Source: Verrucomicrobiota bacterium (GTDB lineage Bacteria; Verrucomicrobiota; Verrucomicrobiia; Opitutales; Seribacteraceae). Taken from it: a DNA stretch of 5,433 nt. The position numbers and the translations under genes were made by a program. The notes below the pieces were generated by a model. That model searched no databases. It saw nothing but the letters and a program-made list of their open reading frames with translations, and was not told the DNA's origin. Below, in pieces: positions 1 to 5,433 of the stretch (position 1 is the first letter of the stretch; each line of letters opens with the position of its first letter). The stretch spans positions 1 to 5,433 of the forward strand of contig JACNJI010000111.1 of the NCBI GenBank assembly GCA_014382645.1. Reading direction: 5' to 3'.

Positions 1-251
1 GTAGAATTTCTTTTCAATTTAGCCTTGCTGTTGATGTGCTTGAGCAAAATTCCGGGAGCGGGCGCTGCCATGCCGCCGTGGTCGAATCCCTGAAGCTCAT
101 ACAGTTCGGTTGACTTGTGCTTGGCCCCTTTCATCATCCGCCATAGGTAGGCATTTTCCTCATATCGTCCCAGCATTTCCAATTCGCGGTCATCTATTAT
201 GAGGACAAGAGCAACCAGCAAAGCAAAAACCGAACCGGTGTAATTCTTCAT
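1..251 (-). CDS. Truncated secreted alpha/beta hydrolase: signal peptide joined to C-terminal catalytic Asp/His segment, runs off left edge
   Basis: An ATG at 249-251, 28 bases after the DUF1501 stop, opens a frame of 83 complete codons that runs past the left edge. Residues 1-19 (MKNYTGSVFALLVALVLII) look like a signal peptide or membrane anchor. They run straight into DDRELEMLGRYEENAYLWRMM and then LYELQGFDHGGMAAPAPGILLKHI. The second part matches my memory of the end of secreted esterase/lipase-like alpha/beta hydrolases, where the GDRE-type turn carries the catalytic acid (here Asp20 or Asp21) and DHG carries the catalytic His (His58, codon 78-80). The oxyanion-hole (HGG-type) and GxSxG nucleophile regions, normally about 200 residues upstream, have no room here, because DUF1501 begins 28 bases away. 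The frame itself is unbroken in the window. It is probably a decayed gene made by an in-frame deletion and is unlikely to be a working hydrolase. No strong ribosome binding site precedes it; expression would rely on the upstream operon. Confidence 0.7.
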   Translation of the reverse strand, partial: MKNYTGSVFALLVALVLIIDDRELEMLGRYEENAYLWRMMKGAKHKSTELYELQGFDHGGMAAPAPGILLKHINSKAKLKRNS

Positions 252-279
252 GACCTGCAAAGGGTAATGGAGTTATTGG

Positions 280-1701
280 CTAGCCAATGATTTTTGGCGA
301 TACATGTCCTTCGTTGAGGTCCACTCGCTCGGGACGTCCCTTGTGCATGTAGACCACCTTTGTGTGATCAAGGCCAAGCAATCCGAGAATGGTGGCGTGC
401 AGATCGTGAACGTGCAATTTGTCCTTCACTGCAAAGAGCCCGAGTTCGTCTGTTGCTCCAACCGCCTGGCCTTTTTTCACTCCGCCGCCCGCCATCCACA
501 TGGTAAAACCAGTAGGGTTGTGGTCGCGGCCATCGCCTTTCTCGCTCATCGGTGTGCGCCCGAACTCTCCGCCCCAGATGACAAGCGTCTCGTCGAGTAG
601 CCCTCTCGCCTTCAGGTCGGTGATCAAGCCGACGATCGGCTGATCGATCGAAGTGCATAATTTGGAGTGATTTTTTTCCATGCCCGAGTGGCTGTCCCAT
701 TTGCTGCCGGCTCCATGGTAAAGCTGGACGAAACGCACTCCTCGTTCGACTAGGCGCCTGGCCATCAGGCACTGGCGACCAAAGGTTTTGGTTTCATCTT
801 GGTCTAGTCCGTAAAGGTTTTGGATCGCTTGACTTTCCTTGGACAGATCGACTGCCTCGGGGGCTTCCGCTTGCATGCGAGCCGCTAGTTCGTAGCTGCG
901 TATGCGGGCCTCGAGATCAGTGTTGGATGCACGATTCTTTTGGTGGCGTCGATTGAGGCCTTGCAGAAAAGCAAGTTTGTTTCGCTGCCTGTCCAGAGAC
1001 ATGTCCTTTGGGGCGTTCAGGTAAGAGATCGGTTCGTCGCCCGGTTCCAGCAAGGTGCCTTGAAAACTGGCGGGAATGAAGCCCGAACCCCAGCATCGGG
1101 CACCGTTGACGACCATCGCCTTGGTATCCTTGATCACCACGAAGCCCGGCAAACTTTCGTTTTCCGTGCCCAAGCCGTAGGATACCCAAGCTCCCAGCGA
1201 GGGTCTGCCGCCAAAGACCAAGCCCGTGTTCATTTGGCAGACGCCGCCGGCATGGTTGATTCCGTCCGAAACGCAGGATCGAATTACACAAAGTTCGTCG
1301 GCGATGCGGGCGTGGTTCGGGAGCCAGTCGGAAATCCAAAGGCCGCTTGCACCATGTTGCTTCCATTTGCGCTTGGACGCGAGCAGGGGCGAATTCACTT
1401 CGCCCATGGCGGTTACGGGGCGGTCGAAGCTGTCCGGGAGGCTTTGTCCCGCCAGTTTCTGGAGCAAGGGCTTGGGGTCGAAGAGATCGAGGTGACTCGG
1501 ACCGCCTTCCATGAAGAGAAAGATGACGTTCTTGGCTCGTCCAAGGGCATGCGGTATCTTGGCGGCAGCCGGATTGTCCGAGGTCGCGGCCAAGGCGCGT
1601 TCGCCAGTCAAGGCGGAGAGAGCCACGGCACCGAAGCCGGATCCTGCCGAAAGAAGGAAATCGCGACGCGAGGCAGGTAGTGTTATGCGGTTGCAAGCCA
1701 T
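280..1701 (-). CDS. DUF1501 family protein with twin-arginine signal peptide
   Basis: The product has 473 residues, a normal length for the family, and is complete. Residues 11-16 (SRRDFL) form a twin-arginine motif followed by a hydrophobic stretch to about residue 31 and a likely cleavage after ALA near residue 38, so export by Tat is predicted. The DUF1501 (PF07394) landmarks are in order: VIFLFMEGGPSHLDLFDPKP (59-78), the NHAGGVCQMNTG region (149-160), RPSLGAWVSYGLG (166-178), WDSH (335-338), WGGEFGRTPM (376-385), DHNPTGF (393-399) and the C-terminal HDLHATILGLLGLDH (432-446). The family belongs to the alkaline phosphatase/sulfatase-like fold group; its substrate is unknown, and metal binding by the conserved Asp, Glu and His residues is inference. 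Tat export suggests folding, perhaps with a cofactor, before transport. It is coupled to the DUF1549/DUF1553 gene just upstream, the standard PVC arrangement. No truncation or missing signature is seen. Confidence 0.96.
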   Translation of the reverse strand: MACNRITLPASRRDFLLSAGSGFGAVALSALTGERALAATSDNPAAAKIPHALGRAKNVIFLFMEGGPSHLDLFDPKPLLQKLAGQSLPDSFDRPVTAMGEVNSPLLASKRKWKQHGASGLWISDWLPNHARIADELCVIRSCVSDGINHAGGVCQMNTGLVFGGRPSLGAWVSYGLGTENESLPGFVVIKDTKAMVVNGARCWGSGFIPASFQGTLLEPGDEPISYLNAPKDMSLDRQRNKLAFLQGLNRRHQKNRASNTDLEARIRSYELAARMQAEAPEAVDLSKESQAIQNLYGLDQDETKTFGRQCLMARRLVERGVRFVQLYHGAGSKWDSHSGMEKNHSKLCTSIDQPIVGLITDLKARGLLDETLVIWGGEFGRTPMSEKGDGRDHNPTGFTMWMAGGGVKKGQAVGATDELGLFAVKDKLHVHDLHATILGLLGLDHTKVVYMHKGRPERVDLNEGHVSPKIIG

Positions 1702-1707
1702 GGCTCA
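1699..1707 (-). promoter_or_regulatory. Stop/start junction TGA-GCC-ATG, likely translational coupling
   Basis: On the minus strand the DUF1549/DUF1553 stop TGA is followed after only three bases by the DUF1501 start ATG. No good Shine-Dalgarno sequence lies in the end of the upstream gene, so ribosomes finishing the first gene probably restart on the second. This implies the two exported proteins are made in linked amounts. Confidence 0.65.
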
Positions 1708-4605
1708 ATGAAGATAAAGAAACTCGTTGGAGGTCAGCAACGCGTGGCAGAAGTCCGTCACGGCGGCAAGGGTGCTGAAGGGGGGGGCACTGGATGACTT
1801 AGGTTTCTCGCGACGAATCCAAGCCGTGTTCGGAACGGGGCGTTCGCCGTCTTGTCCTTTGAAACTCCAGTCTATAAGCCTGCTCGGCGGACTTTTGGGA
1901 GCGGAGATTAACAACTGGTCACGCACCAAGACTCCGGACGATATTACAAGACGAGCGAGTTGGCCGTCCCAGAGGTGTCCGCTCTGATCCCGACCACCGA
2001 TAAGCAGACGAACATCAGGAGTCTGGATGCGTCTTGCTATGCCGTGATCGACTTCTGCGGACTGCAGTTTTGCATAGGGATCGGAAAGGTCTTTGAAATG
2101 GAAGGTTGCCTTGCCTTCCCCCTTCCCATTGGCGGCGACGGTTGCGGCTAGATAAACGGGCTTGCCGGTGGGAATGCGCAGGTTGGAGGCAACCACTTCA
2201 TAGACGACGTCGCCCCCCACGTTTTCGCCGACCAACTGGAGAATGAAGTTGCGGGGTTGGTAGGCGGACTTGACGCTGGTCACGCCGAAGGTCCAGCCGG
2301 GAGTTTGCTGGTTGCCGTTCCAGTTGGAGACCAAGGTGTTCACACTGGCGTCAGGGTGTAGATTATCCAAGCTGGCTACGACCTCTATGGTAAAGGCGTC
2401 GAGGTCCAGTTCGGGATCCTCCACTTCAAGCTGTTCGAAGCGACTGCCAGGTTGCAACCACAGGGCGCGTTCGCCCAAGTCGAATCCTTTCACGTTCCCA
2501 AACGCCCGGGCAATGGGACGTAGCCCGTTTTCATCGGGAAACTTGTCGACTTTTTGTGGAGTGGATATTTTGGCAGCCACTTTCTGGGCTTTGAGGAAAT
2601 CGAGCGCCGTGCGCCGTTCACCCTCGGTTGGCGGTCGAGCGTATGCACCAAGATAGCCTCGCTCAACGAGCTTTTGACTGACCGTTTTGTTGTTGCCAAG
2701 CAACTTGGCGGCAAAAGATTTAGCTCTATTCCGCGGCCAATCTGCGTTTGCCAGCAAAAGCGATTGTGTAGGGGTGGTCGTTTGGAGGCGAGTGGGAGCT
2801 GAGTCGAAACCGGAGGGAGCGTCGAAACTTTGCAGTACTTTGTCGGGCGAGTTCCGCATTTTCTTTAGGTATACGCTGCGAACGAGCTTGTCGGCATTCT
2901 CGGGCGAACCACCTTTTTTCTCCCGCAGTTCGCCTGAAACGACCAGCATGCCGTCGCGCGTCTGTTCCGCGGAGAGCCGCCGTGGCGAAAAACGCCACAG
3001 GAGGCGATTGCCGGGATCAGTGAGTTTCTCTCTTTCCCCGGGTTCGTGACGGGTGGTCTGGCGGTAGGTTGCGCTGGTCATGATGAGCTTGTGCAAGGCC
3101 TTCATTCGCCAACCTTTTTCCACAAAACGCATCGTTAACCAATCCAGCAGTTCAGGGTGGCTAGGCGGTTCACCCAATGTGCCGAAATCATTGGGCGTAG
3201 GCACGATGCCCTGTCCGAAGTGATGCTGCCATATGCGGTTCACTATGACCCGGGTGGAGAGCGGATTGTCCTTGTTAGCGATCCATTTGGCCAAGGCGCT
3301 GCGACGCCCCGAGGTTTTTGACAAGGGCTTGATGTTCGGGACGGGTTGTTCCAATAGGGAAAGAAACGCAGGCTTCACCTCGGTTTTGCCCAAGCTCGAT
3401 GGCATGAAGGTTCGAGCGGCCTTTGGTCCGACGTCCGTGGTGATGAAAGCATCTGGCAATTGAGGCTTTTTGCTGCCGAAAGCATCGAGTTGCTTTTTAA
3501 ACTTCAAGTACTGGGTCAGCTCCTCAGGCTTCTTTTCCAATAGTTTTTCGATGTTCTGCTTCCGGCCCTGAGCGAATACCTGACGCTCAACCATTTGGGC
3601 AAGTTGCTCCTCGTAGGGCGTCCTCTCCGCGGCGGGCTTGTTGTACATCGCCTTGATGTCCTCCGGAAACTGGCCCACCGCGAAGGCTTTCTTTCCTGCG
3701 AGAGCATCGCCTTCTATTTTTGCTAGCTTGGCTCGAATCTCTTGGGTTTGGCTTTTCCAAATCTTTAATTTCATTAAGTCTTCGGAAGATCCCAGCTTGC
3801 GGTTTTCGGGCCACCAGACACCGGAAAAAAAGCTTTGCAGAGCGTAATAGTCCTTTTGCAAAATGGGATCGAACTTGTGGTCGTGGCACTGGGCGCAACC
3901 AATGCCGAGCCCTAGAAACGCTTCGCCCGTCACCTTTGTCATCTCGTTCATGATGATTTCCCATTGCATGCGAGCTTCGCGCTGGTTCCATTCGTAGACC
4001 CCGTGACGAAGGAAGGCGGTGGCAATGAGGATTTTAGGATCGTTGGCAGCAAACTCGTCGGCAGCCAGTTGCTCGCGAACGAATTGGTCGTACGGTTTGT
4101 CATGATTGAGTGAATCGATCACATAATCTCTATACAGGAAGGCTCCGGGACGAAAATCGTCCGCTCGGTAGCCATCGGAGTCCGCGTAGCGCGCCACGTC
4201 TAGCCAGTGGGTGGCCCAGCGCTCGCCATACCGGGATGAGGCGAGCAAGCTTTCCACGAGCGTCTCGTAGGCTTCGTCGGGATCCTGTTCATGGGCGGAG
4301 AGGAAAGCTTCAACCTGCTTGGGGGTCGGAGGCAATCCGTGCAGGTCGAAATAGACTCTGCGTACGAGTTCGCGAGCCCCGGCCGTCTGGGCATGGGAGA
4401 GTTTGGCCTGATCGAGTTTGCGAGCCACGAAGCGGTCGATTTCGTTACGTGCCCATTTCTTTCCATGAGTTGGAACCACTGGCTCAATTACTGGCTGAAT
4501 CGCCCACCAAGACTTGTCTTCCTTGCTGAAGACATGCTCCCGTTCCGCACTCTCGAGGATGCAGATAAGGGTCAAGCTCACCATAGCTGTGGCAAGGGGG
4601 TTCAT
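1705..4605 (-). CDS. Exported DUF1549/DUF1553 (PSCyt2/PSD1) protein with inserted LamG-like domain
   Basis: The product has 966 residues and is complete. Residues 4-19 are hydrophobic and resemble a Sec signal peptide, though the n-region has no Lys or Arg; cleavage near residue 20 is plausible. DUF1549 spans about 52-262 and ends with the family signature LGIGCAQCHDHKFDPI, including a CAQCH motif (residues 237-241, 3883-3897) that resembles a haem c site. Residues 275-380 are rich in Lys, Glu and Gln and probably helical or coiled. DUF1553 starts near 432 (RRSALAKWIANKDNPLSTRV, then NRIWQHHFGQGIV and the PSHPELLDWL region) and runs to about 670. A LamG-like beta-rich domain fills about 703-905. 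The last 20 or so residues (DFCHALLTSNEFLYLH) are the usual DUF1553 end. There is no N-terminal PSCyt1 cytochrome domain, unlike many relatives. The family is abundant in Planctomycetota and Verrucomicrobiota, always near DUF1501 genes; its reaction is not established. The frame upstream of 4605 is open but offers no ATG, GTG or TTG nearby, which supports this start. Confidence 0.95.
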   Translation of the reverse strand: MNPLATAMVSLTLICILESAEREHVFSKEDKSWWAIQPVIEPVVPTHGKKWARNEIDRFVARKLDQAKLSHAQTAGARELVRRVYFDLHGLPPTPKQVEAFLSAHEQDPDEAYETLVESLLASSRYGERWATHWLDVARYADSDGYRADDFRPGAFLYRDYVIDSLNHDKPYDQFVREQLAADEFAANDPKILIATAFLRHGVYEWNQREARMQWEIIMNEMTKVTGEAFLGLGIGCAQCHDHKFDPILQKDYYALQSFFSGVWWPENRKLGSSEDLMKLKIWKSQTQEIRAKLAKIEGDALAGKKAFAVGQFPEDIKAMYNKPAAERTPYEEQLAQMVERQVFAQGRKQNIEKLLEKKPEELTQYLKFKKQLDAFGSKKPQLPDAFITTDVGPKAARTFMPSSLGKTEVKPAFLSLLEQPVPNIKPLSKTSGRRSALAKWIANKDNPLSTRVIVNRIWQHHFGQGIVPTPNDFGTLGEPPSHPELLDWLTMRFVEKGWRMKALHKLIMTSATYRQTTRHEPGEREKLTDPGNRLLWRFSPRRLSAEQTRDGMLVVSGELREKKGGSPENADKLVRSVYLKKMRNSPDKVLQSFDAPSGFDSAPTRLQTTTPTQSLLLANADWPRNRAKSFAAKLLGNNKTVSQKLVERGYLGAYARPPTEGERRTALDFLKAQKVAAKISTPQKVDKFPDENGLRPIARAFGNVKGFDLGERALWLQPGSRFEQLEVEDPELDLDAFTIEVVASLDNLHPDASVNTLVSNWNGNQQTPGWTFGVTSVKSAYQPRNFILQLVGENVGGDVVYEVVASNLRIPTGKPVYLAATVAANGKGEGKATFHFKDLSDPYAKLQSAEVDHGIARRIQTPDVRLLIGGRDQSGHLWDGQLARLVISSGVLVRDQLLISAPKSPPSRLIDWSFKGQDGERPVPNTAWIRREKPKSSSAPPFSTLAAVTDFCHALLTSNEFLYLH
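1891..2499 (-). other. LamG-like (concanavalin A-like) domain inserted within DUF1553
   Basis: This covers residues of about 703-905 of the DUF1549/DUF1553 protein. The signs of a LamG/LamG_3-type jelly roll are an opening strand ending ALWLQPGSRFEQLEV, the strand DAFTIEVVASLDNL, the central NTLVSNWNG and WTFGVTS strands, a strand with NFILQLVG, PVYLAATVA, and the closing LLIGGRDQSGHLWDGQLARLVISSGVL. That order (FTIE.. / LVS.. / W.FGV / HLAATVA-type / IGG...F.G.L..V.I) is the usual one for such domains. They commonly bind carbohydrate or protein surfaces. Ligand residues cannot be assigned. The boundaries are estimates, with linkers at about 671-702 and 906-944. Confidence 0.8.
3883..3897 (-). 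other. CxxCH (haem c-like) motif of DUF1549
   Basis: The codons TGC GCC CAG TGC CAC encode CAQCH (residues 237-241), followed by DHKFDPI. This is the conserved DUF1549 signature. It has the form of a covalent haem c attachment site, and the protein appears to be exported, as needed for cytochrome c maturation. Whether DUF1549 proteins really carry haem is not established to my knowledge. The axial sixth ligand cannot be identified from sequence. Confidence 0.6.
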
Positions 4606-4701
4606 CGAACGATTAGCTAGGCAATACAGTCGAATGTTTGTAAGCGAGAACGGGCTGTTGCAACCGCTTCTTCTTTCAGCCGTCCGCGAGATTTCCTGTA
4701 A
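4606..4701. other. Intergenic spacer between the oxygenase and DUF1549 genes
   Basis: This 96-base gap is the longest non-coding stretch in the window. On the minus strand it carries no strong Shine-Dalgarno sequence before the ATG at 4605, and no GC-rich hairpin followed by a T-run after the oxygenase stop. A TTGCAA and a TACAAA could be read as -35 and -10 boxes on the minus strand, but they are only 15 bases apart, so I do not call a promoter. An 8-base perfect palindrome, GTTGCAAC, lies at 4657-4664. It is flanked by AAGCG (4642-4646) and CGCTT (4665-4669), which could form only a weak 5-bp stem. The gap could hold a promoter of a type I cannot recognise in this phylum. Confidence 0.5.
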
Positions 4702-5433
4702 TCAAACATCGTTGATCGTCGGGATCGATTCGGTGAATCCGGAGTATGCTTCCTCGGCATCGAGCAACAAGGGATAATAAGTGCCGCCCATTCGTTCCCC
4801 CCTGGGAACCCTTGGGTAGTTGTCCGCCCCGGGGGCGTTGGTTCCATCGTCTTCCCGGTTGCTGATCACGCCGTCGGCGAAGACGTTTATCAAGGTGGCT
4901 CGGCGCTTCCGGGCGGAGCGGTTCTCGTAGGAACCGTGCATCATGAGAGGATGGTGGAAGGCGGCTTCTCCCGCTTTCACTTCGACGGGTATCTTGTTGT
5001 CGAAGTCGGCTAACTGATCGGGTGTCAGGACATCTCTCACGGCATCCATGTCGCCGGCCAAGCCTGTCTTCTCAAGCAGGCCCCAGTGGTGACTGTCGGG
5101 GACGTAGTACATGCACCCGTTCTCGATATCCGCGTCGTCCAGACCCATCCAGCAGGTGAGGTGGGCCATGGGTGTCGTCCAAGTCCAGTAGGAGTAGTCC
5201 TGATGCCACGCCACCACGCTGCCGTGCTTGGCCGGTTTACTGAAGAGTTGGTCGTGAAAGAGCCTGAAGCCCGAGCCCAGCAACTGGTAGGCCGCCATCA
5301 GGAAGGCGGGATTCCATAGGGCGTCGTGAAAGGCGGGTCGCACTCGCCAAGCTCCCAAGGCATGAAACAGCACATTGTCGGTGCTTTCCGACTCGTTGCT
5401 GTGGTACTCGTAAAAGAATTCGCGGCCCTCGTG
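4702..5433 (-). CDS. Phytanoyl-CoA dioxygenase (PhyH)-like Fe(II)/2-oxoglutarate oxygenase, C-terminal part, 5' end outside window
   Basis: The frame is open from the right edge to a TGA at 4702-4704 and gives 243 residues, so the true start lies beyond the window. The non-haem iron site of the PhyH family (PF05721) is visible: an HxD motif (WHQD, His77 and Asp79 of the visible part, His codon 5203-5205) and a distal His166 in MMHGS. Arg177 sits 11 residues after that His, the spacing seen for the 2-oxoglutarate-binding Arg in EctD-type members. Between them lies a typical core strand and turn (LDDADIENGCMYYVPDSHHWG, residues 98-118). Family members hydroxylate small organic substrates in the cytoplasm using O2 and 2-oxoglutarate. 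The substrate cannot be read from sequence, and phytanoyl-CoA itself is unlikely to be certain. No signal peptide can be judged because the N-terminus is missing. All key residues are present, so it should be active. It lies 96 bases upstream of the DUF1549 gene on the same strand, so co-transcription is possible but not shown. Confidence 0.93.
   Translation of the reverse strand, partial: HEGREFFYEYHSNESESTDNVLFHALGAWRVRPAFHDALWNPAFLMAAYQLLGSGFRLFHDQLFSKPAKHGSVVAWHQDYSYWTWTTPMAHLTCWMGLDDADIENGCMYYVPDSHHWGLLEKTGLAGDMDAVRDVLTPDQLADFDNKIPVEVKAGEAAFHHPLMMHGSYENRSARKRRATLINVFADGVISNREDDGTNAPGADNYPRVPRGERMGGTYYPLLLDAEEAYSGFTESIPTINDV

Noticed and set aside
252..279. Possible terminator or regulatory site between DUF1501 and the hydrolase remnant
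   Set aside because: Only 28 bases, with no hairpin or strong ribosome binding site. It overlaps nothing recognisable.
940..1680. A 246-residue open frame on the plus strand, opposite the DUF1501 gene
   Set aside because: It lies wholly antisense to a gene with clear family motifs. Its translation shows no recognisable domain and is rich in Arg, Gly and Val as expected for a shadow frame.
917..1708. A 263-residue minus-strand frame overlapping DUF1501 in another phase
   Set aside because: Its product is rich in Arg, Pro and Ser with no domain pattern, and it uses the same bases as the well-supported Tat signal and DUF1501 core.
4110..4529. A 139-residue plus-strand frame opposite the start of the DUF1549 gene
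   Set aside because: It is antisense to the conserved DUF1549 domain, Arg- and Ser-rich, and without a recognisable motif, so it is a shadow.
4625..4665. Possible sigma-70-like promoter (TTGCAA and TACAAA on the minus strand)
   Set aside because: The spacing is 15 bases, too short for a good promoter, and promoter consensus in this phylum is uncertain.
4642..4669. Possible hairpin or operator: AAGCG and CGCTT around the palindrome GTTGCAAC
   Set aside because: The outer stem is only 5 bp with an 18-base loop, there is no T-run for a terminator, and an 8-base palindrome can easily occur by chance.

Overview
The window is a compact block of four co-directional genes, all on the minus strand, so transcription runs from the right edge to the left. 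The gene content points to the PVC superphylum (Planctomycetota, Verrucomicrobiota or Lentisphaerota). The central pair is a DUF1549/DUF1553 (PSCyt2/PSD1) protein followed by a DUF1501 protein, a combination known to be greatly expanded in those phyla. Start sites without a clear Shine-Dalgarno sequence fit the same groups. I cannot separate the phyla from this sequence alone. Composition looks even and moderately GC-rich by eye. I see no RNA gene, insertion sequence, CRISPR array, phage gene or attachment site.

Layout in transcription order. (1) 5433 to 4702: the C-terminal 243 residues of a phytanoyl-CoA dioxygenase (PhyH)-like Fe(II)/2-oxoglutarate oxygenase whose start lies beyond the right edge. 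(2) 4701 to 4606: a 96-base spacer, the longest non-coding stretch here, with no convincing promoter or terminator. (3) 4605 to 1705: a 966-residue exported DUF1549/DUF1553 protein with a CAQCH motif. A LamG-like (concanavalin A-like) domain appears to be inserted near the C-terminal end of DUF1553. (4) 1701 to 280: a 473-residue DUF1501 protein with a twin-arginine signal, starting 3 bases after the previous stop. (5) 251 to the left edge: an open frame that joins a signal-peptide-like start directly to the C-terminal end of a secreted alpha/beta hydrolase. It keeps the presumed catalytic Asp and His but has no room for the nucleophile half.

How they may work together: the DUF1549/DUF1553 and DUF1501 proteins are almost certainly made as a pair and exported, by different routes (probable Sec and Tat). 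In PVC genomes such pairs often lie near sulfatases and carbohydrate-active enzymes, but their biochemistry is not settled. The LamG-like domain hints at binding of glycan or another surface ligand. The oxygenase may belong to the same pathway or be an independent upstream gene. The last frame looks like the remnant, or an unusual minimal derivative, of a secreted esterase or lipase once in the same cluster.

This is largely a recognisable PVC accessory cluster, not a clear new system. The two points most worth following are the domain inserted in DUF1553 and the internally deleted hydrolase.
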